DNA of 64,000 bases, from the NCBI GenBank assembly GCA_958295735.1, contig OY282369.1:2394983-2458982 (forward strand), written 5' to 3'. The translations under genes and the position numbers were made by a program. Below are positions 17,583-25,983 of this stretch, in pieces. Each line of letters opens with the position of its first letter. The first letter of the stretch is position 1. A model generated the notes under the pieces. That model made no database searches. It saw only the letters and a list, made by a program, of their open reading frames with translations, and was not told the DNA's origin. Source of the DNA: an uncultured Candidatus Cenarchaeum sp. Lineage in GTDB: Archaea > Thermoproteota > Nitrososphaeria > Nitrososphaerales > Nitrosopumilaceae.

Positions 17583-19713
17583 GTACACACTTACCTCCCC
17601 CCCCCCTCCCGGCGCCCCCCGCGCGCCCGGGCTGCCCCGATCGGCGCGCGCCGCGCGATCGCGGCCGGAGCGGGGATCCTTCGGCGGGCGGGCGCCGCCC
17701 CCCGCGCGCCCGGGCTGCCCCGATCGGCGCGCGCCGCGCGATCGCGGCAGGGTTCGGGGCATTTTCGGCGCGCGGCCGCCCCGGTACGGCGCTCCGTCCC
17801 GATGCCTGACGCGGGCTGACGCCGCCCGCGCGCGCCCGGCAGATCCGCTGGGGCCGGTCAGGCGGACGCCGCTGCCGGAGCCGGCGCCCGCCCCGCCGCG
17901 GAGCCGGGCGGGCGCACCAGCCCGGATGCGGGGTCATCGAAGACGCACCAGTCGGGCCCGGCCCACGGGCCGGGGTCGAACATTTTCCAGTCGCGATTGC
18001 GGGCGATCTCGGTGAAGGCCCTGCCCGGGAACATGCCGTTCATGCGGGCGGTGCCCCCGATCGTGACCAGCTCGGAGAACGTCTTGCGCCCCTCCGGCGT
18101 GGAGATCTTGTGGTGCGCGTTGCGCTGCGTCACTATGAGGTCGCGTATGGCGAGCTCGGCGGGGTTGTTGTGGGGCGGCATGCCGCGGAATCCCATGAAC
18201 GTGAGCACGTGCGGCTCGGCGTTGGCGAGGTGCGTCTTCAGCTTGCCTTCCGGGTACGCCGACACGGCGTCGTGGAACTCCTTGGCCAGGTACGTCACGG
18301 TGAACGGCGCCAGCGTCTTGATGCCGTGTATCTTGTGGTAGTACCCCTGCATCCAGTCGTGCCTCGCCTCGTCCCCCGGGTCGCCGTCCACGGCGACGGC
18401 CTCGCCCTTGGCGAGCAGGTGCCTGCAGCATCTCTGCAGATGCTGGAACCACGCGCGGTACGCCGGCAGCCCGTCGGCCACCACCGCCCTGCGGGACAGC
18501 CAGCCGAAGTGCTCCCTCAGGACCGCCGCCCCCCGGGTGGGCGCGAAGTGCACCCACACGGCGTTGCCCACGACGGCCACCCAGACGTAGCCGGTCTTGC
18601 CCAGCACGCCGATCTTGAACCCGGTCTCGTCCATGTGCACGAACATGCTCTCGCGGAACGCCCACTTGATGTCCTCCAGCTGCTTCTTCGACGCGCCCGC
18701 CATGGCCCTCCGGGCCTTCGCCACGGCCGCCTCCGAGATGCGGAAGTAGAACGTGGACTCGATAAAGCCGGCGATCCTCGCGTCCGTGCAGCCCATCTCG
18801 AACAGCGCCATTATGAGGCCGAGCGCCCTCGGGCCGCACGAGGTGCCCTTCGGAAACGGCGCCTGGGCCTCGTAGTACTTCTCGCACCTGCCGCACCAGC
18901 CCGTCTCCACCTCGATCATCGCGGTGACCACGCGCCAGAACTGATCGAAGTCGTTGACCAGCTTTCGCCACCTGTCGAACTTCTCCAGGGGGCCGCAGCA
19001 CACGGGGCACGTCAGGATCCCGCACTTCATGGTGAACTCGGGCTTGTTGCAGTGCGAGACGCCCTTGTGCCCTTGGGGCGGGCCCATCTTGCGCGGGGCG
19101 CCGCCGTCCGGAGCGGGCTTGCCGTCGGATCCGGCCCCGTCGCTCCCCTTGTAGCCCCGCTCCTTGCGCCAGGCGTTCCGCCGGGGGCCGTACGTGGTGA
19201 GGGACGACGAGGGCGCGTTCGGGCCGTCGCACACGGCAAGCCTGACCGCCTGCTCGGCGGCCTTGGCCTTCAGCCCGGAGTTCTCGGCTTCCAGCCAGGC
19301 GATCTTTTCCAACGCGGCCGCCAGTTCCTTGCGCAGCAGCGCCTGCTCCGTGGACTTGGCCTTCAGCATCGCGATCTCGGCCGCCCGCTCCGCGGCCTCG
19401 GCTTCCAGCCCGGCGATCTTTTCGAGCGAGGCCGCAAGTTCCTTGCGCAGCAGCGCCTGCTCCGTGGACTTGGCCTTCAGCATCGCGATCTCGGCCGCCC
19501 GCTCCGCGGCCTCGGCTTCCAGCCCGGCGATCTTTTCCAACGCGGCCGCCAGTTCCTTGCGCAGCAGCGCCACCCCGGATTCCGCCATGCCGGCAGGCCC
19601 AAACTCGCCACAATTATACAAATCGACCCTTAGGCCAGCCTAAGCTTGCGCGGCGCGCGGGCCCGCCCGGGCGGCCAAGTCGCGGCGGGAGGGGGGGGGA
19701 GGTAAGTGTGTAC
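17583..19713. mobile_element. IS66-like insertion sequence, copy 2 (2131 bp)
   Basis: Same ends as copy 1 (GTACACACTTACC ... GGTAAGTGTGTAC). Flanks show a 7-base direct match, CCCCGCG (17576-17582 and 19714-19720); an eighth base differs. The 113-bp length difference from copy 1 is explained by one missing 38-codon repeat plus a one-base change in a homopolymer run. Confidence 0.9.
17858..19588 (-). CDS. IS66-family transposase (copy 2)
   Basis: 576 residues, near-identical to the copy at 2204, with the same zinc-ribbon and DDE motifs (HMDETGFK, VVADGLPAYR, NNPAELAIRD). The coiled coil has three 38-residue repeats instead of four, and a few substitutions (for example EIAWLEAENSG for EIAGLEAENSG) separate the copies. 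Both look functional, so transposition is recent. Confidence 0.94.
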   Translation of the reverse strand: MAESGVALLRKELAAALEKIAGLEAEAAERAAEIAMLKAKSTEQALLRKELAASLEKIAGLEAEAAERAAEIAMLKAKSTEQALLRKELAAALEKIAWLEAENSGLKAKAAEQAVRLAVCDGPNAPSSSLTTYGPRRNAWRKERGYKGSDGAGSDGKPAPDGGAPRKMGPPQGHKGVSHCNKPEFTMKCGILTCPVCCGPLEKFDRWRKLVNDFDQFWRVVTAMIEVETGWCGRCEKYYEAQAPFPKGTSCGPRALGLIMALFEMGCTDARIAGFIESTFYFRISEAAVAKARRAMAGASKKQLEDIKWAFRESMFVHMDETGFKIGVLGKTGYVWVAVVGNAVWVHFAPTRGAAVLREHFGWLSRRAVVADGLPAYRAWFQHLQRCCRHLLAKGEAVAVDGDPGDEARHDWMQGYYHKIHGIKTLAPFTVTYLAKEFHDAVSAYPEGKLKTHLANAEPHVLTFMGFRGMPPHNNPAELAIRDLIVTQRNAHHKISTPEGRKTFSELVTIGGTARMNGMFPGRAFTEIARNRDWKMFDPGPWAGPDWCVFDDPASGLVRPPGSAAGRAPAPAAASA

Positions 19714-20010
19714 CCCCGCGCGCGTGCCTCCCCTCCTCCCGCCGCGCCAGTTCCTCGCGCGCCGCCGCCGCCTCCGATTCCGCCGCGCCGCCGCCGCAAT
19801 CCCGCCGCGCCGCGCCGCCGTCCAACGAAGACTCCGCTCTTTGGGCCCAAACTGCTACCCGCACGGCGCCACCCGTGGCGAAATTTTCGACGGTTGGCAG
19901 CATGGTGCCAACAAACCAAGGGATCCCGCCGTCCTGCCAGGATTGCGCGGCGCGCGGGCCCCCGGGGGCGGAAGCCGCGGCGGGAGGGGGGGGGGGAGGC
20001 AAGCGTGCAC
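19714..20010. mobile_element. M2 MITE derived from the IS66-like element
   Basis: Right end GCGGCGGGAGGGGGGGGG then GGCAAGCGTGCAC at 20010; degraded left end CGTGCCTCCCCTCC near 19723. The subterminal GATTGCGCGGCGCGCGGGC resembles the inside of the IS right end. No transposase. It abuts IS copy 2, and CCCCGC(G/C) recurs at 17576, 19714 and 20011. Confidence 0.7.
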
Positions 20011-20023
20011 CCCCGCCGCGGCT

Positions 20024-20222
20024 GTACGCACTTACCTCCCCCCCCCCGCCGCGCCAGTTCCTCGCGCGCCGCCACCGTCTCTGACTCCGCCGTGCCGCGG
20101 CACAAATCCGCCATACTAGTACCGCCAACCAAGGGATCCAGCCGTTGGGCTAGGATTGCGTGACGTGCAGGCCAGCCAGGGCGTCCACAAAGTGCGGCGG
20201 GAGGGGGGAGGCAACCGTGCAC
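20024..20222. mobile_element. M2 MITE (199 bp)
   Basis: Left end GTACGCACTTACCTCCCC, right end GGGGGGAGGCAACCGTGCAC. Interior ACCAAGGGATCC and AGGATTGCG are shared with the copies at 19714 and 27040. Flanks share CCGCG only, so the target duplication is blurred. Confidence 0.75.
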
Positions 20223-20240
20223 CCGCGCGCTCAAAACGCA

Positions 20241-20250
20241 TTTAAATATG
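20241..20250 (+). promoter_or_regulatory. TATA box of the Ntn-hydrolase/HEAT module
   Basis: TTTAAATATG, preceded by AAAACGCA as a possible BRE, 25 bases before the GTG at 20271. One of the clearest promoters here; it fixes the GTG as the start. Confidence 0.75.
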
Positions 20251-20270
20251 TGGTGGAGTCCTAGGGCGGC

Positions 20271-20894
20271 GTGACGCTTTTGACGTTTGCGAGGGGCAAC
20301 GACGGATTTGTGCTCGTCTCCGATCGGAAGGAGAGCGCAAGCGATGGATCGAGAAACGAGGTCGACAAATTCTACCTAGACGCAGACGGAAAGTTTTTCT
20401 TGGCGCTTGCAGGAGATGCCGCTTTCAACAAGCCGCTTTTTACCCACTTGAAGCACGGGTGTGACAGTACCGACACCGTCGTAAACAGGCTGAAATCCTA
20501 CAGGCGCGAGTATTATGCACGACGCCAGAATGCTATGCACTCGCCGGCTTATGGCGCGAAACCTTCCAACGGCTTTTTGATTCTGAAAGAAAACAAAGAA
20601 TACGCGCCGCACACCGTGAGGTTCATCGAGGACGATTTCATTATTAGCCACAACAATGCTCGATTTTATGCAGTCGGAGATTCTACGGCCAAACGGATGG
20701 TCTGGAATACCTTGAGGCACATAAATTTTTTGTACCGCATGTGCGAGATGCTGGCACGATACATTATTGCCTCCGCAGCCAATGCCGCGCAGGAGGTCGG
20801 CGCTGTGGGAGACATGGGGTATGGGTTTGATGTCTTTGCGTTTATGAAAAAAACGAGCAGATCTTGTGCCGTCACCGATATGCGAACGAGATGA
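20271..20894 (+). CDS. Proteasome-like Ntn hydrolase
   Basis: 207 residues as read, from GTG. The N-terminus looks like a proteasome beta-type Ntn hydrolase: Thr at position 2 (free after Met removal), SDRKES matching the conserved Asp17 region, and VDKFYLDADGKFFLALAGD matching the Lys33 strand-turn-strand. A VGDST motif comes later. HslV and Anbu peptidases share this fold. At 20847-20853 a run of seven A is followed by a short C-terminus; a -1 shift there would instead read NEQILCRHRYANEMTQIEVL to TGA 20972-20974, about 27 residues longer and overlapping the next start by 8 bases. Composition is far less GC-rich than the flanks, indicating transfer. Peptidase activity is inferred. Confidence 0.72.
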   Translation: MTLLTFARGNDGFVLVSDRKESASDGSRNEVDKFYLDADGKFFLALAGDAAFNKPLFTHLKHGCDSTDTVVNRLKSYRREYYARRQNAMHSPAYGAKPSNGFLILKENKEYAPHTVRFIEDDFIISHNNARFYAVGDSTAKRMVWNTLRHINFLYRMCEMLARYIIASAANAAQEVGAVGDMGYGFDVFAFMKKTSRSCAVTDMRTR

Positions 20895-20966
20895 CACAGA
20901 TTGAGGTCTTGTTCAAGCATGACCCCGAAGCCATCCTTTCGGAGTGTAAGCCCGGTGGCATTAGAG

Positions 20967-23225
20967 ATGAATGAGACACAGGCCAAGCACATTGAGGAGA
21001 AGATCAGGGAAACCATTTGGAATCAAGAGGGCGCGCAGGAGCCCGCCTACTGGAAACCGGAGAGGCTGGTTGCCCTGCATGGCGGCCAGGCGCTAAACTC
21101 CGAGAACCTGCACGATCTCGTCGTATTTCTTGTCGAATACGACGTCTTTGATTTCCTTCCCGCCATAGCTGGCCTGCTTGCGGATGCCGCATCGGACAGC
21201 GATGCGTTTGCCAAGACGCTGGATAGCATATATGACAAAATTGGGGACGATATGGCATCAGGACCTGTCGCGGAATCAATCCGATCCCTCGGATCCTCGG
21301 ATCCAGAGACGGCCTTGCGGATAGCCGAAAGGCTGTTGGGGTATGATGATCCCGGGTATGCGTACCTGCTGATAGGCGGCGCGGCCGCCAAGCTGCCGAG
21401 CAGGTGCGAGGACCTGACGAATAAACTGCTTGGCTCTGACGATGCGCGGCTTTGGCCGGTCGCAATAAACGCGCTGGTTGTCACTTATGTCGACTCCGGC
21501 AGGCGCGCGGGCGAAGACGTGCTTAAGGCGCTAGGGCGCGCATCCGAATCAAACGACATAGACGTGATGATGGCTGCCATCAACGCGTTTATTTTATTTT
21601 ACGCCAGCGACGAGAAAAGGTCCGCTCGCGCGATAGAGGGGCTGGCCAGAAGGCACCACAAGTGCGCGTGGCTGCTGGCCCGCCGTATATGCACGAAGCC
21701 ACAATTTGACGAGGATACCGCGCTGCATCTTCTCCACACGTGTTCGGAGTTTTCCGACACCAACGTGAAGCAGGCGGTTTACCACGCACTAACAAGCTTC
21801 GTAGACGGCTACCTCGAGGACGTGCTGCGGATTGTCGTCATGTATGCCACAAGAGACGGGCGCGGCGTGGAGGGCGAAGAACGCCTGCTTGAACGGATCG
21901 GCAAGGCCCACGGGGCAAAGGCCGTAGCGGCAATGCTGGACATGCTGGGGGGACAGAAACCAACCGCCGACCTGCATCGTCACGCCCCCGGGATGGTAAT
22001 GTCCCTGCTTGCGGGCGCCGGCAGCGGCGATGCCATGGGGCCCATATTTGAGGCGATCCGCTCAAAGCGGGACCCGTACAGGATCGGAATAAAGGCGCTG
22101 CGCGAGGTGATCACGGATTCGGGCGTGGGCGGCGCGTCGCGCGGCTCCATGCTCGCCGCCGCGCGCAGCTTCCTGGAACGCCTTGCAGAATCCATGGAAA
22201 TCAACACGGATCGGATCGCCCGGGACGAGAGCGATCAGGCCATAATCTGCGGACACATCATCTATGCCATACTGCACAACGCAAAGCCGGACTATGAGCT
22301 CGTGCGCAAAAACATGGAACGCTTTCCAGAGATGCGCTCCCTGCTTGGCCGGCAGTGGATCGACAGCATGCGGCAAGACAAGCGCGCCCACCCGATCCTG
22401 GCCATGCTGGGGCAAAAACTTCCCCCGAAAGAGGAGATAGACGACCTGATCAAGCGCATTAATTCGGCACGGATGTCGCAGGAGAGAGCCAACCTGGTGC
22501 TCAAGCTGAAGCATCTGGCCGGCGCCTGCTGCTTCCTGTGCGGGCTAGATCGAAACCTGCGCACGCTCAAGCAGCACGAACTCGACACGGCCGCATACGC
22601 GGAACAGATGAAAAACGAAAAACAGTTTTGGAATGCGATAAGCGAGATCAATTTCATCGTGCGGTTCCTGGGCAAATGCGGCACAGAGATAAAGCCCAAG
22701 ATCGGCTCCAAAAAGCTGGATGCCCGGCTGGATGTCGGAGGGCGGCCGGTTTGCGTGGAAATATTCAATCCCGAGACGCTCTTAAGGTCCAAGCTGTTCT
22801 CGAGAGGGCAGGCCGTGCCCGAGAGGATCCCGGGCAAGACGTACGACAAATTCAGAAACCAGCTGCGCGGGCTTGACGGCGAGGGGCATCCCGTCCTGCT
22901 TGCGATAGACGTGGGAGAATCGGGGACAGACTATGGCTTTGTAGAGGAGTACCTGCTGGGGCCGCTGATCGCCATGGCGCATTTCGACCGAAATGGAGGG
23001 GCGGCCGGCTTGCGGTACGAACGGATGGGGGACGGATCCGCGCACGCGCGGGATCCTGGAACGGACGTTATCAGCGCCGTTGTATGCTACAAGATGCGGT
23101 GGCGGGACGATCTCGCCGAGCAGATGGAATACAAGATCTTCTACAACCTGCACGCGCGCTACAAGATCGACGCGCCCACGTTGCGGTTTCTGGAAGAGTG
23201 TCTTGGCAGCAAGCGTGCTGTCTAG
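20967..23225 (+). CDS. HEAT-repeat-like protein with PD-(D/E)xK-like C-terminus
   Basis: 752 residues from ATG 20967 (an upstream in-frame ATG at 20901 is possible). Residues 1 to about 500 are helical repeats of the HEAT/ARM sort (ETALRIAERLLGYDDPGYAY, DARLWPVAINALVVTYVDSG, and similar). Residues 540-700 resemble a restriction-endonuclease fold: SEINFIVRFLGKCG (Glu helix), LDARLDVGGRPVCVEIFNPE (Asp then Glu; the usual ExK lysine is absent) and KTYDKFRNQLRGL. Coupled to the Ntn hydrolase gene through an ATGAATGA overlap if that gene is read through. Large helical scaffold plus nuclease-like end in a low-GC, IS-flanked position suggests anti-mobile-element defence, but no named system is recognised. 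Confidence 0.75.
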   Translation: MNETQAKHIEEKIRETIWNQEGAQEPAYWKPERLVALHGGQALNSENLHDLVVFLVEYDVFDFLPAIAGLLADAASDSDAFAKTLDSIYDKIGDDMASGPVAESIRSLGSSDPETALRIAERLLGYDDPGYAYLLIGGAAAKLPSRCEDLTNKLLGSDDARLWPVAINALVVTYVDSGRRAGEDVLKALGRASESNDIDVMMAAINAFILFYASDEKRSARAIEGLARRHHKCAWLLARRICTKPQFDEDTALHLLHTCSEFSDTNVKQAVYHALTSFVDGYLEDVLRIVVMYATRDGRGVEGEERLLERIGKAHGAKAVAAMLDMLGGQKPTADLHRHAPGMVMSLLAGAGSGDAMGPIFEAIRSKRDPYRIGIKALREVITDSGVGGASRGSMLAAARSFLERLAESMEINTDRIARDESDQAIICGHIIYAILHNAKPDYELVRKNMERFPEMRSLLGRQWIDSMRQDKRAHPILAMLGQKLPPKEEIDDLIKRINSARMSQERANLVLKLKHLAGACCFLCGLDRNLRTLKQHELDTAAYAEQMKNEKQFWNAISEINFIVRFLGKCGTEIKPKIGSKKLDARLDVGGRPVCVEIFNPETLLRSKLFSRGQAVPERIPGKTYDKFRNQLRGLDGEGHPVLLAIDVGESGTDYGFVEEYLLGPLIAMAHFDRNGGAAGLRYERMGDGSAHARDPGTDVISAVVCYKMRWRDDLAEQMEYKIFYNLHARYKIDAPTLRFLEECLGSKRAV

Positions 23226-23239
23226 AAGAAAAGCGAACA

Positions 23240-23275
23240 TTGGCCGGGTTTCGCGGCGCCCAGCCGGCCAATTTT
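23240..23275 (+). terminator. Possible hairpin terminator
   Basis: TTGGCCGG and CCGGCCAA form a perfect 8-bp stem with a 16-base loop, followed by TTTT, 15 bases after the stop of the HEAT gene. Confidence 0.45.
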
Positions 23276-23639
23276 CGTTCCCATGCCGGCAATCGCGGGC
23301 AACTTCGTCCCAAATGCTGCGCCGCGGATGCGAGGACGTCGATCCTGGCGGGGCGCGCCCCGGGACCCCGCAGCGGCGGTACCGGGATCTCCCGCCGGCT
23401 CGCGGGACGCCTGCGTGATCGGCCCGCGCTTCGCCCGCTTCTGGATCCCCCCGATCGCGCTGTTCCGGCCCGGCGACCGGCGCCGCGCTCGCGCCGCGCT
23501 CCCCCCCGCAGCCGAGCACGATTGTCCCGGACCCGGCCTCCTGCGCGCGGCCCGGCACATGGGCGCATTTTCGACCTCCGGCGCCGGCCGGGTCCGCGCC
23601 GCTGAACTGCGCCCCGCGCGGGCAGATCCGGCACTCCCG

Positions 23640-24593
23640 CGAGCGGCCGGGGGGCGGCTGCTCCACGGGAGCGCCCTTGGCCTCCGCCGCTTTCCGGCTT
23701 CGCACTACCGGGCCGGCGAGCCGGAGGATCTCGTCCTTGGGAAGGCGGTACATCGCCCCCCGGCGCCCGAAGTTGCGTCGATCGATGCCGGCGCCGACCC
23801 CCTGCGGGGCGCCTGCTCGATCTTGTCCGGAGCCGGAACCGCGCGGGATCCCCCGCCGCACAGCCCGCGTGTGGGGCCGGCCGAGAGCCAGTCTCCCGAT
23901 CCCGCCGCATCCACCGCATGATGCACCGGAAACGCCCCGCCCGCCTCGACGATCCGTCCCGAGGGACTCGTCCCGTGCGCGAGGCCGCCCCCCGTGGCCT
24001 GGATCTCCGGCGGGGCGCCGGTTCCGGGCTCGATCCCGCCGGGCCCGCCGCAGCGCTTCACGACGTCGGCGATGCGCGGGCACCCGGCGAAGCCGCCGCC
24101 GTCCTTGAACTTGGGCGGCTCGAAGAACATGGCGCCCCCCACCCTTCATCCCGCGCGCCAGCGCCAGGGCGCCCTTGTCCGCCCCGTCGAAATAGAACAC
24201 GCAGGCATCGGGGATCCCGCGCAGCGCATCCCCGGCCGACTTTGGCGCACGGCATCTTGCTGGGGAGACGCTTCCCGCGCTCGCACTCGAAGCGGGACGC
24301 GTGGCCCGCCCCGCCGCGGGGGGCGATCCTTTCCATGATCCTGGGCGGCGGGGAGCCCCGCTCCCTGCCCGCGAAGTCAGTCCTCGCCCCCCACCGCTCC
24401 ACGTCCTCCATTATCCTGCCCACTCGGGATCGTCCCCCAGCCTGGCCGCGGGGTACGAGTCCCAGCCCGGGTACGACAGGATGGTCAGCACGTTGCCGCA
24501 CGAGCCCCCCGCGAAGAAGCCGGGCCCGCCGCTTTCGCCGCACGCGACGTCCAGCGTCACCGGCCCCGAGCCGCCGCGGGCGGGCTCCTCCAT
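23640..24593 (-). pseudogene. Broken PfkB-family carbohydrate kinase
   Basis: Read from 24593 downwards, kinase pieces appear in order but change frame at least three times. ACGESGGPGFFAGGSCGNVL-TILSY (24593-24415) is the N-terminal substrate/GGxxxN region. RIMEDVERWGARTDF comes next in another frame, then FYFDGADKGALALARG (about 24200). AMFFEPPKFKDGGGF and the catalytic anion-hole motif DAAGSGDWLSAG (about 23890) follow in a third frame. DEILRLAGPV lies near 23740. The remaining sequence down to 23276 has no clear gene. Such kinases phosphorylate sugars or nucleosides; this copy cannot make a full protein. Confidence 0.75.
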
Positions 24594-24640
24594 GTGGGTT
24601 CGTGGGCCGGGGGGTTTTGCGCATTCCCGGGGCCCCCGGG

Positions 24641-24730
24641 TATGAGGTCACGTGCACGTCAGCCACAGGCGTGAAAACGCCTTGCTGATCTAGATTCACT
24701 CCTGAGGGGTGGGGGTTGCCGACCTCGCAC
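24641..24730 (+). repeat. R1 dispersed repeat
   Basis: TATGAGGTCACGTGCACGTC, then the CACAGGCGTGAAAACGCCT hairpin core, GCTGATCTAGATTC, and GTTGCCGACCTCGCACGC. Its right edge is followed 10 bases later by M1 copy A. Confidence 0.75.
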
Positions 24731-24739
24731 GCCCCCGGG

Positions 24740-24830
24740 TGCAGACTTACGTCCATCGTGATCTAGGCGCGAGATCGCGGGGTGGCTTGCAGTTGCTAGG
24801 CGCGGTTTCGGCTTGGACGTAAGTCTACGC
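24740..24830. mobile_element. M1 MITE, copy A
   Basis: Inverted ends GCAGACTTACGTCCA and TGGACGTAAGTCTACGC, about 91 bp. Interior contains GATCTAGGCG and CTAGGCGCGGTTTCGG, the reverse orientation of copies B and C. No coding capacity. Confidence 0.8.
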
Positions 24831-24899
24831 CCGCGGCCCGGGGGGAGGGGCGGCCCGCCGCGGCGCGGCCCCTGCCCGGGCGCGCCCGCGCCCGCGGCG

Positions 24900-24970
24900 C
24901 GGGGCTCCCTGGGCGGCGCCGGCGGGGCTCCCTGGGCGGCGCCGGCGGGGCTCCCTGGGCGGCGCCGGCG
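24900..24970 (+). repeat. 23-bp repeat, 3 copies
   Basis: GGGGCTCCCTGGGCGGCGCC-GGC in three perfect tandem units just before the promoter of the Yip1-like gene. Confidence 0.85.
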
Positions 24971-25009
24971 GCAACACGGTACTTATCCGGCGGGCGCCCG
25001 CCGCGCCAC

Positions 25010-25696
25010 ATGCTGCGAACGGGCGCATCCGCGGCGGCGGCGGTGCTGCGCCGCCCCTCCTCCGCGCTGGGGGCGGTCCGCGCGGAGCCGCGCCGCCACG
25101 CGCTCCTCTCGGCGGCGCTGTTCGCATCCGCGTGCGCGGTGGGCCTCGCGGGGCAGGAGGGCGTGGGGGATCTTGCGCCGGCCGGGGCGGGGCCGGGCTG
25201 GGAGGCCGCGATGCGCGCGGCGGTTCTCGCGGGAGCCGCGCTGGCCAACCTGTCGGCGCTGGCCGCGGTCCACCTCGCGTGCGGGGCCTGGGCGGGCGTC
25301 CGCCGGCGCGGCGGCTTTGCCGCGACGTTCGCCGTGATGTCGCACTGCCTGCTGCCGCTCGTGGCGGGAACCGCGCTGGTCCTCCTCGCGTCTCACGCGC
25401 TGCCCGGCTGCCCCGGCGCATCGGGGGGCCCCGACTACGCCGTCGACTTTGCGGGGGGCGCCGCATTCACGTGCGCTGCGCTGCGCTGGGTAGCGTTCGC
25501 CCCCTTTGCGGCGTGGACGGCCGCGCTGATGGTCAAGGGGGCCGGAGTCCTGGGCGGGTTCGGGACGGCCAGATCGGTGGCCGCCGTGGCGCTTTCCGTG
25601 GCGGCCTGGTACGCCTCCGCCATCGCGTTCGGCATCGCCTCCGCCATCGCGTTCGACATCGCCTCCGGCGCCCCCGCGCCCCCGCGCCCGGCGTGA
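25010..25696 (+). CDS. Yip1-like multi-pass membrane protein
   Basis: 228 residues with about five hydrophobic segments (near residues 30-48, 66-88, 104-124, 148-168 and 185-215). The spacing and the repeated small-residue helices fit the Yip1/YIF1 domain often seen in archaeal membrane proteins. ATG 25010 lies about 26 bases after TACTTATCC (24980-24988). The C-terminus ends in short repeats (IAFGIASAIAFDIASG). Function unknown; Yip1 proteins elsewhere act in membrane organisation. Confidence 0.6.
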   Translation: MLRTGASAAAAVLRRPSSALGAVRAEPRRHALLSAALFASACAVGLAGQEGVGDLAPAGAGPGWEAAMRAAVLAGAALANLSALAAVHLACGAWAGVRRRGGFAATFAVMSHCLLPLVAGTALVLLASHALPGCPGASGGPDYAVDFAGGAAFTCAALRWVAFAPFAAWTAALMVKGAGVLGGFGTARSVAAVALSVAAWYASAIAFGIASAIAFDIASGAPAPPRPA

Positions 25697-25744
25697 GCCC
25701 TGTCCCCGCGCCCGGCCGCGCGCGCCCTCCCGGGGAGGCGGCCG

Positions 25745-25840
25745 CGCGCGGGCCCGGGTCCGCCGCGATCCGGGCGCGGGATCGGGGAGCGGCCGGCCGT
25801 TGCCGGGCGCGGCTTCGGCCCGGGCGGGCCCGCGCCGCGG
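25745..25840 (-). repeat. M1 MITE relic, GC-shifted
   Basis: On the minus strand CCGAAGCCGCGCCCGGCAAC and CCCCGATCCCGCGCCCGGAT follow the M1 interior with A/T positions replaced by G/C. It directly abuts the AT-richer copy B, so an old and a young copy sit side by side. Confidence 0.6.
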
Positions 25841-25941
25841 CCGCGTGTGGGCTTACGTCCAAACCGAAACCACGCCTAGCGGCAACAATCCGCTCCGCGA
25901 TCCCACGCCTAGATCACAGTGGACGTAAGTCTACACGCGGC
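25841..25941. mobile_element. M1 MITE, copy B
   Basis: Near-perfect inverted ends: CGCGTGTGGGCTTACGTCCA on the left and TGGACGTAAGTCTACACGCG on the right, two mismatches. Interior AACCGAAACCACGCCTAG and GCGATCCCACGCCTAGATCA. It ends 13 bases before the tRNA-Ser TATA box. Confidence 0.85.
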
Positions 25942-25953
25942 CGCGCCCCACTG

Positions 25954-25961
25954 ATTTATTT
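25954..25961 (+). promoter_or_regulatory. TATA box of tRNA-Ser
   Basis: ATTTATTT, about 27 bases before the tRNA 5' end. Confidence 0.65.
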
Positions 25962-25983
25962 GGGGCCCCGCTGCCCCCGCGGT

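Noticed and set aside
19706-20163. Small proline-rich proteins in the MITE region
   Set aside because: Low-complexity frames inside M2 elements; no independent support.
24641-24730. R1 as a C/D-box RNA gene
   Set aside because: CTGA motifs occur, but no proper C box or paired C'/D' arrangement could be seen.
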